Positions 1 to 6,513 of a stretch of 7,037 bases of DNA are shown here, piece by piece. The stretch is from positions 1 through 7,037 of the forward strand of contig JAFDHU010000070.1 of NCBI GenBank assembly GCA_019308625.1, read 5' to 3'. The position numbers and the translations under genes are program-made. A model generated the notes under the pieces. It worked only from the letters and a program-made list of their open reading frames with translations. It ran no database searches and was not told the DNA's origin. The DNA is from Deltaproteobacteria bacterium. GTDB taxonomy: Bacteria; Desulfobacterota; Desulfobaccia; Desulfobaccales; 0-14-0-80-60-11. Each line of letters begins with the position of its first letter. Within the stretch, counting starts at the first letter, position 1.

Positions 1-1053
1 GAACTCTGGAGCCGGATTCCAGCCGGTGCACAGGGTCCGGACGGTGGGAGCCAGTTTCTTCACCAGGGCAAAGGCCTGTTGTACTGCCGGATAATCTTGC
101 GGCTTGGGTTCATCAATGAGATAGTTGAGGGCCCGGTCCTGCCAGCCGTGCCGCTTCAGGTAGGCCTGGTACAGAGGGTAAAAGATGAGGGCCCGAGCCA
201 GAAAAGTGCCCCCGGGGGAGTTGATGCTTTTCCAGCCCCACAGCTTGGGGATCATGATGGACCGGAATTTGGCCCGGTTGAGGGCAAATTCCACCAATTC
301 GTGATAATCCCGGAATTCCTCAATTCTGGTGTCTGGACGGAGCTGGTCAAAAGGAAAGAAATGTACGCCCCCCAGGACATTCACCTTATATTTTCTCAGG
401 CTCTGGTAATAGGCCTGGATGGTTGGCAGATAGGCTGTCGCCGAAACCCCGTATTTGCGGTAGCGCTCCCGGGAGTAGGGCCAGAATTGAGCGAAGATGC
501 TGATGGGCAGGTCATCGGGCAGGTCAAAACGGTAGACCCGCAGCTTCAGGGGCAGCCGGAAAATATGGCGCTTGTCAGTGGCCACCAGCACCAACCGGAA
601 GGTGCCCCGGGAAGAGTCGGACAGGATATGAAAAACGGCGATTATGTCCAGGGCTTGGCCGGTAGAGACCAGACCTTGATCCAGGGGCAGCAGGGCGTCG
701 GGGGGCAGCTTGCCCCGGGAGGCCGGGGGAGCCCAGCAGAGTTGATAAAAAGCCGTCTGGAACCGGGGAACAGGACCCCTTCTGCCTAGCTGAATAACCT
801 TGATTTTGAAAGAGGCAGGGTCTGCCCCCGGGAAGCGGCAGTGCAGGAGAAGGTATTCGTTGCCTGCGCCGACTAACTCCACAGTTCGCGGGACCACTGC
901 CGGCTTCACTTCCACCACCGGGTAGTTGAGGTCCGCGGGGGCAATTGGGGCAGTTTGGCCCGGCCCCGCCCAAGCGCCGAGAACGAGAGTACCTAGAAGC
1001 CCTGCCAGAAGCGCCCTCAAGCCAGTAATTCCAGTAATTATTGATTTTTTCAT
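1..1053 (-). CDS. Secreted GH123-like (DUF4091-type) glycosidase-like protein, C-terminus beyond window
   Basis: The reading frame is open from an ATG at 1053 to base 1, giving 351 residues with no stop. Residues 1-29 form a signal peptide: MKK, a hydrophobic core at about 12-28, and an A-W-A cleavage site at 27-29, so the product is exported. Residues 40-175 are beta-rich, consistent with an N-terminal sandwich domain. From about 183 onward the pattern resembles an alpha/beta barrel. It carries a YLIDEP motif at 311-316, matching the Asp-Glu-Pro motif of DUF4091/GH123-type domains, in which an adjacent Asp-Glu pair acts in substrate-assisted hydrolysis of N-acetylhexosaminides. Here the pair would be D314-E315. 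The start overlaps the preceding gene's stop as ATGA, and an AAGGAAGG ribosome binding site lies just upstream, so translation is probably coupled. Its place after a flippase and a membrane transferase suggests it trims or modifies the exported polysaccharide. Family assignment rests on the motif and fold pattern only; the substrate is unknown. Confidence 0.75.
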   Translation of the reverse strand, partial: MKKSIITGITGLRALLAGLLGTLVLGAWAGPGQTAPIAPADLNYPVVEVKPAVVPRTVELVGAGNEYLLLHCRFPGADPASFKIKVIQLGRRGPVPRFQTAFYQLCWAPPASRGKLPPDALLPLDQGLVSTGQALDIIAVFHILSDSSRGTFRLVLVATDKRHIFRLPLKLRVYRFDLPDDLPISIFAQFWPYSRERYRKYGVSATAYLPTIQAYYQSLRKYKVNVLGGVHFFPFDQLRPDTRIEEFRDYHELVEFALNRAKFRSIMIPKLWGWKSINSPGGTFLARALIFYPLYQAYLKRHGWQDRALNYLIDEPKPQDYPAVQQAFALVKKLAPTVRTLCTGWNPAPEF

Positions 1054-2363
1054 AAGGCCTTCCTTTGTGTCTGCTGCCATTGGCAGGAGAAGTAAGGCGA
1101 AAGACCCTGCTTCCGCCGCAAGGAGGCTGCCAGGAAACCATGCACCGCCACCGGGAACATCAAGAAGGTGAACATGGTGCGATGGCGCATGGCCCCTCCC
1201 ACATTGGCCTGGATGATGCTGCTGGCAACCACCCCCGCCAGCACAAAAGCCAGGAGGAACAAGGCCACCCGGCGTCTTCGTCGGCAAAAAGAGGGGCATC
1301 CTTTAATGAAAAAGAAAGTCAGGCATACCACTAGGACTGAATCCATCAATCCCAGGGCGTGTTTGACCGAACGGACCTGCCAGGGAAAGGGGGAGAACAT
1401 GAAGTACAGGAGGGCCCTGGGTAAATTGGTCAAAATGTCCCGAAGCGAGCCGAAACGCAGGTCGTGGGCATAGGCAGAATCCGCGTCTGATGAGTTGTCC
1501 AGTCTTTTGTTGATTTCCTCCAAGGATAGGAACTGGATTGATTTGCCAAAGAGATAAGAAGGAATCCGGTAGCGGGTTCCCAGGTGAAACAAGCCGCCAC
1601 CCACCAACAGAATAATGGCTGAGAGAGCCACAATCCTGAGGGGACGGGTCAGGTCCGGTTTGGCAAATTTCCTTGCGCTCACCAGGAGGAAGACCATTAA
1701 TGACAGGCCCAGGAGCAGAAGCAACGGGGGCCTGAGGAGGGCCAGGTAGGTGGCGCAGAACACGATGCCGCACCAGTTGGCCAAACGGGGGGCGAGGCTG
1801 GCTGTTGAGGAAAGCCGAGTGAGCAAGCGAAACAGGGCAGTAAGGAAGAAGAGGATGGGCAGGTCCCGGTTCAGTGTGCCGGCCAGCACCCAGCCGAAGG
1901 GGTAAAGAGCCAGGCAAAGGGAGGTCAGTTGGGCGGTGCGGCGGTCAAACCAGGCTTCTGCCAGGCGGTATACATTTACCAGCACTCCCAGACCGATGAG
2001 CGCGCTGAACATTTGCCCGATCAACTGGGAGCCCCCGAACAGATAATAAATTATCCCCAAAGGCACCGTGTAGGCGGAGTAATTAATGAAAATTCCGCCC
2101 AGGTTGCCCAGCAAGTCTTTATGCAGCTTTTCCCGGACAGACAAACTGAGGGAATGGTAAAGCGCGGCATCGTAGGAGCCCAAATCCAGGTGCAGCAGCC
2201 ATTTGACCTGGATAAAGGTCAGGCAGATGAGCAAGTAGAGCAGCAGAATTCTGAACAGGCCAGGGTTTTTTCTGGAAAAGTAGGCGGTAAGGGCGGCCAA
2301 GACCAGGCTGACGATGACCAGGCACCTCAGGAAAATATCCAAAAACTCTGCCATAGTTGCCAC
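1050..2363 (-). CDS. Multi-spanning GT-C / O-antigen-polymerase-like membrane protein
   Basis: This 437-residue, very hydrophobic protein has roughly 9-11 likely membrane segments, including about 10-28, 36-52, 100-130, 146-162, 168-182, 196-230, 243-258, 338-354, 366-384 and 396-412. After the second segment there is an outside loop with LGSYDAALYH (61-70). It is followed by a block (108-180) resembling family 39/PMT_2 glycosyltransferases, including LNRDLPILFF with R166-D167. D65 and D167 are candidate metal or lipid-donor contacts. The C-terminal N-V-G-G-A-x-RHR stretch (387-395) ahead of the last helix resembles polymerase-like proteins of O-antigen and exopolysaccharide loci. I therefore call it a lipid-linked sugar transferase or Wzy-type polymerase and cannot choose between them. 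A GTG start at 2363 is preferred because AAGGAG (2380-2375) lies 11 bases upstream; the in-frame ATG at 2354 would be 20 bases away. It begins 15 bases after the flippase stop and overlaps the next gene by four bases. Confidence 0.8.
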   Translation of the reverse strand: MATMAEFLDIFLRCLVIVSLVLAALTAYFSRKNPGLFRILLLYLLICLTFIQVKWLLHLDLGSYDAALYHSLSLSVREKLHKDLLGNLGGIFINYSAYTVPLGIIYYLFGGSQLIGQMFSALIGLGVLVNVYRLAEAWFDRRTAQLTSLCLALYPFGWVLAGTLNRDLPILFFLTALFRLLTRLSSTASLAPRLANWCGIVFCATYLALLRPPLLLLLGLSLMVFLLVSARKFAKPDLTRPLRIVALSAIILLVGGGLFHLGTRYRIPSYLFGKSIQFLSLEEINKRLDNSSDADSAYAHDLRFGSLRDILTNLPRALLYFMFSPFPWQVRSVKHALGLMDSVLVVCLTFFFIKGCPSFCRRRRRVALFLLAFVLAGVVASSIIQANVGGAMRHRTMFTFLMFPVAVHGFLAASLRRKQGLSPYFSCQWQQTQRKAL

Positions 2364-2378
2364 GGGTTTGTAAGCTCC

Positions 2379-3662
2379 TTAAGTCTGACGGGCGGCCTGC
2401 CGGAAAAGGAAAACGATAAGGAGACCGAGAAAGACAGTATTCGACAAATTAATGATGCAGAGGGCCCAGGCGGCGCCCATCAGTCCGAAGGCCGGGATCA
2501 GCAGCCAGGAGCTGAGTCCGGCTGCGGCGGCGGAGGCCGCAAAGGGCAGCAGCAGGTTTTTAAAGGATCGCATAGCGGTAACTCCGAAGATAAGGATGGT
2601 GGCCAGGTAATAAAAAATGGATGAAGCCATTACCCATTGCAGACAGGCGGTGTGCCGGGCGTATTCCTGGTGATAGAAAATTGTCAGGATGGGCTTGCCC
2701 CAGAGCAGGGAGAACAACCAGCCAGCTAGCCCGGCCAATGCGGCCACCGTCGCCCCCCTGAACAGCAGGCGGCAGAAGGCGCCCAGGTCCCGGCAAGCGT
2801 AGTAGCGTGCCAGTCTCGGCTGGATGGTCTGCCCCACGGCCATCATAAGAATGGAGCCAGCCAGCATCAGTTGGAACATGGCCGAATAAATGCCCAGCTC
2901 CGCAGCCCCCAGATAGTACTTGATGAAGTAGCGAGGAATATTGAAGGTCAGGGCGATGAGCATGCCAGCCACCCCCAGGGGCAGGGAGAGTTTGACCAGT
3001 TGCAGTTGAACCGCCCATTCCCACGCAGGCCGGAGGGTTTTGACCCAGCTGGCGCCAACCCTGTAACCGGCGGGGGCGGGAACGGCGGCAGCCATCATCC
3101 GGCGGCATCGGTGGGTGTCATAGCAGATGAAGGTCAGGGCCGAGGCCGCGGCCAGACCCAGGACCGCCCAGACCAGCCGGTGGGTCAGGGCCAAGGCCGC
3201 GGCGAAGGCCAGGAGGGACAGGAGGCTCTTGAGGGTTAAAGAAATGCCGATAAAGTCCATCTGTTCAATTCTTTGGAGGAAGCCGTATATGGTTTCACTC
3301 AGGGCCTCCAGCAACTTGAAGATTCCCACCAGTAAGATGACAGCCCCCAGCAGGAAACGGTATCCTAGAAGGGCGACTATTAAGAAGACCGCTGCCAATG
3401 CCAGCGAGCTGGTAATTAACCGGAGCCCCAGATAATGGTTAAAGGTATAGTCGTGGTTTACATCAGTGGCCTGAACAAGACGTAAGTTAAGGCCGGCGAA
3501 CATGAAAATGGGGGCACAGATGGATACTCCCAGGGCATAATGGCCCACCATCTCAGGATTCCCCAGTTTGCAAAGAATTATAATGATTCCCCACTGGAAG
3601 CCGCCGTACACCACATTGCCCAGAGAGGTCCACAGAAAGTTTTGCCTCAGCGTCAGAGCCAT
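2379..3662 (-). CDS. Wzx-type polysaccharide flippase (MOP superfamily)
   Basis: This 427-residue integral membrane protein has about 12 hydrophobic segments and the layout of the Polysacc_synt/Wzx branch of the MOP superfamily, which moves undecaprenyl-linked oligosaccharides across the inner membrane. Visible family features are the N-terminal QNFLWTSLGNVVYGGFQW segment, the PEMVGHYALG turn (36-45), the RLVQATD stretch (61-67), and the central NIPRYFIKYYLGAAELGIYS block (241-260) followed by an AVGQTIQPRLARYY-like helix start. Length is normal for the family. The ATG at 3662 is fixed by an in-frame TAA directly before it, and the next in-frame Met is near residue 38. There is no good Shine-Dalgarno sequence in front of it, which is unusual for this window. 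It is the first recognised gene of the polysaccharide run and is followed 15 bases later by a membrane transferase or polymerase, the expected partner of a flippase. The transported glycan cannot be told from sequence. Confidence 0.9.
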   Translation of the reverse strand: MALTLRQNFLWTSLGNVVYGGFQWGIIIILCKLGNPEMVGHYALGVSICAPIFMFAGLNLRLVQATDVNHDYTFNHYLGLRLITSSLALAAVFLIVALLGYRFLLGAVILLVGIFKLLEALSETIYGFLQRIEQMDFIGISLTLKSLLSLLAFAAALALTHRLVWAVLGLAAASALTFICYDTHRCRRMMAAAVPAPAGYRVGASWVKTLRPAWEWAVQLQLVKLSLPLGVAGMLIALTFNIPRYFIKYYLGAAELGIYSAMFQLMLAGSILMMAVGQTIQPRLARYYACRDLGAFCRLLFRGATVAALAGLAGWLFSLLWGKPILTIFYHQEYARHTACLQWVMASSIFYYLATILIFGVTAMRSFKNLLLPFAASAAAAGLSSWLLIPAFGLMGAAWALCIINLSNTVFLGLLIVFLFRQAARQT

Positions 3663-3730
3663 TTAGCCAACAGGGTGTGGAGTTTGCGATCAATGACGGA
3701 AAGGCAACCAAATTCTTTTTACGCAAGACG

Positions 3731-3814
3731 TTAAAAGACGGAACGTCCACCGCTGCCAAAAGGAGCAATAAATCCGGAGAGGGCCAAAAGAACCACCCAG
3801 GGCCCAATCCCCAT
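3731..3814 (-). CDS. Possible 27-residue membrane peptide (small ORF)
   Basis: An ATG at 3814 opens 27 codons ending with TAA at 3733-3731. GGAGAG (3829-3824) lies nine bases upstream, a reasonable ribosome binding site. The peptide reads MGIGPWVVLLALSGF and continues with IAPFGSGGRSVF: a short hydrophobic helix (about 6-18) followed by a Gly-rich polar tail with one Arg. It sits in the leader of the polysaccharide genes, 68 bases before the flippase start, which itself lacks a clear binding site. It could be a small membrane regulator, a leader peptide affecting flippase translation, or chance. I do not recognise the family, and an ORF this short can arise at random in GC-rich DNA. Confidence 0.3.
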   Translation of the reverse strand: MGIGPWVVLLALSGFIAPFGSGGRSVF

Positions 3815-3856
3815 CCGAAAATACTCTCCGCTTTGGAGGCTAGGGGGCCGCAGAGG

Positions 3857-3881
3857 CCCTCACCCCCGCCCTCATCCCCCC
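3857..3881 (-). other. Putative G-quadruplex tract in the flippase leader
   Basis: On the minus strand, four G-runs of 6, 3, 5 and 3 bases are separated by ATGA, C and TGA, matching the G3+N1-7 quadruplex pattern. On the plus strand it appears as C-runs in an imperfect CCCTCATC-type repeat. The G-rich strand is the same sense as the flippase transcript, so if transcription starts upstream the structure could form in the 5' leader RNA. Folding is predicted from the pattern only. Confidence 0.4.
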
Positions 3882-4005
3882 TCATCGTGAAGAGGGCTGG
3901 AAAACTTTAGAGGGAATTTCACCGGAAAGATATTTTCGCTGAAAACCTGGGGCAGGGACCAAAGAGGTGGGAATGAGGCCCAAAAAACGCGATGGGAAAG
4001 AGCAA

Positions 4006-4032
4006 GGGAGGGCCGGGGGCTCCGGCCCTCCC
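4006..4032 (-). terminator. Intrinsic terminator-like hairpin after ftsZ
   Basis: A perfect 11-bp inverted repeat, GGGAGGGCCGG / CCGGCCCTCCC, encloses a 5-base loop. It starts 18 bases past the ftsZ stop in the direction of transcription. The stem is GC-rich and very stable. The following minus-strand bases (TTGCTCTTT) are only moderately T-rich, with a run of six T about 19 bases further on, so the U-tract is weaker than in a textbook terminator. It most likely ends the ftsQ-ftsA-ftsZ transcript or protects its 3' end. Confidence 0.65.
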
Positions 4033-4050
4033 GCGGGCTGGCGCTAGGGC

Positions 4051-5250
4051 CTAATCGGCCTTGCGAAGAAACGGGGGGGTGTCCAGTTCGCTTTCTTCGT
4101 ATTGCAGGTCCGGATGGACCACGTATTTTTTGCCGCTCACCACTCCCAGGCTGGGGGAGCGTTTCTCGGCGGCCGGGCTTTCCGGCCGGGGCAGCTCACC
4201 CTTGCGCAGGATGGTGGGGATTTCCAAATCCTCCACGGTGGGGGCCTCGCGCACCGGCGGCTGCCAGAGGGGGGCTTCCCGTTCCAGTTCAACCGGTTTG
4301 CCCATGCCGGTGGCGATTACTGTGACCCGGAGCTCTTCATGCAGCTCATCGTCATAGACCAGGCCCCACTTGATGAGGGCGTCTTCGTGGGCCTCCTCCT
4401 GGATGATGCTGCAGATTTCCTTCAGTTCATCCATGGAGAAGTCCTGGGAGGAGGTAATGTTGATGAGGATGCCCCGGGCGCCCCGGATGGAGATGTCTTC
4501 CAGCAGGGGGTGGGAGATGGCCTTGCGGGCGGCTTCCGCGGCCCGGGCGCTACCTCGGGCGGAGCCGGTGCCCATGAGGGCCATGCCCCCTTCCCGCATA
4601 ATGGTGCGCACATCGGCAAAGTCCACTTTGACGAAGCCCGGCACCATGATAAGGTCCGAGATACCCCGCACCGCGGCCCCCAGGACTTCGTTGGCCATGG
4701 AGAAAATGTCAGCGGTGCGGGAGCTTTTGGAGCCCAGGCTGAACAGCCGGTCGTTGGGGATGGTGATGATGGTGTCGGCCACCCGGCGCAGCTCTTCAAT
4801 GCCTTTCTGGGCCAGGCGGGCTTTCACTTTGCCCTCAAACTCAAAGGGCTTGCTCACCACGGCCACGGTGAGGGCGCCCACCTCCCGGCTGATTTCTGCC
4901 ACTACCGGGGCACCGCCGGTGCCCGTGCCGCCGCCCATGCCGGCGGCAATGAACACCATGTCGGCGCCCTGGAGGACCTGCTTGATGCGTTCGGCTTCCT
5001 CCCTGGTGGCCTCCCGCCCCACCTCGGGGTTGCCGCCGGCCCCCAGACCACCGGTGACAGTGGGTCCCAACTGAATTTTCACCGGAGCCAGACTCCGTTC
5101 CAGAGACATGGCATCGGTGTTGGCGGAAATGAAATCCACCCCCGCCATATTGGATTTAATCATGTCGTTGACGGCATTGCCGCCGGCGCCGCCGATACCC
5201 AGAACCTTGATTCTGGCCGACAATTCCCTGGGGACCAGTTGAATTTTCAT
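4051..5250 (-). CDS. ftsZ: Cell division GTPase FtsZ
   Basis: FtsZ is the cytoplasmic tubulin-like GTPase that polymerises into the Z ring. Numbered from the ATG at 5250, the protein is 399 residues. The first nucleotide-binding loop GIGGAGGNAVN is at 18-28, the tubulin signature GGGTGTG at 106-112, the NDRLF segment at 166-170, and the T7 loop at 205-214 with D210 and D213. A C-terminal globular half runs to about 320. A variable linker follows, and the protein ends in ELDTPPFLRKAD (388-399), the conserved peptide that binds FtsA and other partners. Two oddities are seen: K208 stands where the T7 loop normally has Asn, and the linker contains a second tail-like peptide, DLEIPTILRK (341-350). 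The start at 5250 is preferred over an in-frame ATG at 5268 because AAGGGGG lies seven bases before it and conserved sequence begins there. ftsA ends 21 bases upstream, so the two genes are almost certainly cotranscribed. Confidence 0.98.
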   Translation of the reverse strand: MKIQLVPRELSARIKVLGIGGAGGNAVNDMIKSNMAGVDFISANTDAMSLERSLAPVKIQLGPTVTGGLGAGGNPEVGREATREEAERIKQVLQGADMVFIAAGMGGGTGTGGAPVVAEISREVGALTVAVVSKPFEFEGKVKARLAQKGIEELRRVADTIITIPNDRLFSLGSKSSRTADIFSMANEVLGAAVRGISDLIMVPGFVKVDFADVRTIMREGGMALMGTGSARGSARAAEAARKAISHPLLEDISIRGARGILINITSSQDFSMDELKEICSIIQEEAHEDALIKWGLVYDDELHEELRVTVIATGMGKPVELEREAPLWQPPVREAPTVEDLEIPTILRKGELPRPESPAAEKRSPSLGVVSGKKYVVHPDLQYEESELDTPPFLRKAD

Positions 5251-5257
5251 AAGGCAA

Positions 5258-5264
5258 CCCCCTT
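5258..5264 (-). promoter_or_regulatory. Ribosome binding site that sets the ftsZ start
   Basis: AAGGGGG on the minus strand lies seven bases before the ATG at 5250. The alternative upstream ATG at 5268 overlaps this site: its second and third codons are part of it. This makes 5250 the likely start and removes six residues (MEGGCL) that do not look like any FtsZ N-terminus. Confidence 0.75.
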
Positions 5265-5271
5265 CCATGAG

Positions 5272-6513
5272 TTAGACTACCTCTTTAAACCAGCCCTTCA
5301 GACGGCTCCAGAAACCTTTCCGGGAACCGCCCGCCGCTTTTCTGACCCGGGGATAGGCAAAATCCCCTCCTTGTTGCAGCAGATGGCCGTAAAGCACCAG
5401 ACCCACCCCGGTGGCGTAAGCCGGGTCGTGGACCACGTCGGTGAGTCCGCCACCCACCACGGGATGGCCCAGACGGGTGGGGAGATAAAGGGTTTCATCC
5501 ACCAGTTCGGGCAGGCCGGGAACCTGCGCAGAGCCGCCGGAGATGACGGCCCCCGCCAGCACCGGGATGGTGGTTCCGGCTTTATGAATCTCCTTGGCAA
5601 TGAGGTCCAGGAGTTCGCTCAGCCGCAAATGAATGATCTCAGCCAGCTCCCGCCGGGGTAGCAGGCGGGCCTTGCGCCCCCCCAGGCCGGGGATTTCAAT
5701 TTTTTCCTCCAGGCCGCTTAGGGTGTTGAGGCAGCAGCCGTATCTCTTTTTCAGGTTCTCGGCGTTGATTAGGGAGGTTTGCAGCCCCACGGCGATGTCG
5801 TTGGTGAGGTTGTTGCCGCCTACGGGGATGACCGAGCTGTGGCGCAGGGAGTTGCCCCCGAAGATGGCCAGGTCGGTGGTGCCTCCGCCGAAGTCAATGA
5901 GGGCCACTCCCAGGGCTTTTTCCTCCTCGGTGAGCACCGCCTCCCCGGCCGCCAGGCTTTGCAGGGCGATGCCGCTGACCTGCAGGCCGGCCCGGTTGAC
6001 GCATTTTATGATGTTGTTTAAGGCGTTCACCGCCGCAGTAACAATGTGCACCCGGCATTCCAGCCGGACGCCGTGGATGCCCACCGGGTCCCGGATGCCG
6101 TCCTGGCCGTCAATCATAAAATCCTGCACCAGGGTATGGACCACAGCCCGATCGGACGGGATGGACACCATGAGTTTGGCGGACTCAATGACCCGCTCCA
6201 CTTCGGCAGGGGTCACCTCCCGCTCCTTCACCACGATGACGCCGTGGCTGTTCATTCCCTGGATGTGGGCGCCGGCCACTCCGGTGAACACCGAGCGGAT
6301 TTCACAGCCGGCCATGGTTTCGGCCTCTTCCACCGCCTTGCGGATGGCCTTGACGGTGTTGTCAATGTTCACCACCACGCTTTTGCGCAGGCCTCCAGCG
6401 GTGGGGGCGGTGCCCACCCCCACGATTTCCACCTGGTTGCTCCTGACTTCGCCCACCACCGCACATACCTTGGTGGTGCCGATATCCAGTCCGACAATCA
6501 GTTCCTGGGTCAC
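5272..6513 (-). CDS. ftsA: Cell division protein FtsA
   Basis: FtsA is the actin-fold ATPase that anchors FtsZ filaments to the inner membrane and recruits later division proteins. The 413-residue length is typical. The phosphate 1 motif GLDIGTTKVCAVV is at 8-20, the FtsA-specific 1C subdomain at about 85-165 (in place of actin 1B), phosphate 2 IDFGGGTTDLAIF at 206-218, and the adenosine motif GAVISGGSAQVPG at 321-333. The protein ends in an amphipathic helix with Trp, Phe, Lys and Arg (400-413, GFWSRLKGWFKEVV), the membrane-targeting sequence. It starts with GTG at 6513; AGGA lies eight bases upstream, and the GTG overlaps the ftsQ stop as GTGA, which implies translational coupling. ftsZ follows 21 bases after its stop. 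All motifs are intact and nothing looks truncated. Confidence 0.98.
   Translation of the reverse strand: MTQELIVGLDIGTTKVCAVVGEVRSNQVEIVGVGTAPTAGGLRKSVVVNIDNTVKAIRKAVEEAETMAGCEIRSVFTGVAGAHIQGMNSHGVIVVKEREVTPAEVERVIESAKLMVSIPSDRAVVHTLVQDFMIDGQDGIRDPVGIHGVRLECRVHIVTAAVNALNNIIKCVNRAGLQVSGIALQSLAAGEAVLTEEEKALGVALIDFGGGTTDLAIFGGNSLRHSSVIPVGGNNLTNDIAVGLQTSLINAENLKKRYGCCLNTLSGLEEKIEIPGLGGRKARLLPRRELAEIIHLRLSELLDLIAKEIHKAGTTIPVLAGAVISGGSAQVPGLPELVDETLYLPTRLGHPVVGGGLTDVVHDPAYATGVGLVLYGHLLQQGGDFAYPRVRKAAGGSRKGFWSRLKGWFKEVV

Larger units (their letters stand above)
3663..4005. other. Intergenic stretch between division and polysaccharide genes
   Basis: These 343 bases, between the hairpin after ftsZ and the flippase ATG, hold no recognised gene. 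The base composition is uneven, with AT-richer patches around 3900-3946 and 3700-3775 and a G-rich minus-strand tract at 3881-3857. A promoter for the flippase run is expected here because a terminator-like hairpin precedes it, but I found no convincing -35/-10 pair or sigma-54 site on the minus strand. The one short ORF with a ribosome binding site is listed separately. No tRNA or known riboswitch core was recognised. Confidence 0.6.

Noticed and set aside
79..789. 236-codon open frame on the plus strand
   Set aside because: It is antisense to the secreted barrel protein, whose minus-strand frame has a signal peptide, a coupled start and a DEP motif.
575..1141. 188-codon minus-strand frame overlapping the barrel protein start
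   Set aside because: It is Pro/Arg/Gly-rich with no motif, and is out of frame with both the transferase end and the barrel protein, which explain the same DNA.
1929..2624. 231-codon open frame on the plus strand, Gln/Gly-rich
   Set aside because: It is antisense to the flippase and membrane transferase genes and spans their junction; the composition is that of a shadow frame.
3553..3885. 110-codon minus-strand frame across the flippase start
   Set aside because: It starts in the G-rich tract with a low-complexity Gly/Glu beginning, overlaps the well-supported flippase N-terminus, and has no binding site at its ATG.
3933..3945. TTTTC-GCT-GAAAA inverted repeat in the intergenic stretch
   Set aside because: A 5-bp AT-rich stem with a 3-base loop is expected by chance and does not extend.
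3663..4005. Promoter for the polysaccharide genes
   Set aside because: One is expected, but no -35/-10 pair with good spacing or GG-N10-GC sigma-54 site was found on the minus strand, so no position is called.
4054..4095. Altered FtsZ C-terminus as a sign of frameshift
   Set aside because: The ending ELDTPPFLRKAD is a normal FtsZ tail, followed by a stop and a terminator-like hairpin.
4102..5661. 519-codon open frame on the plus strand opposite ftsZ and ftsA
   Set aside because: It is antisense to two certain genes, is full of His/Gly/Ala from their codon bias, has no recognisable domain, and crosses the ftsA-ftsZ junction.
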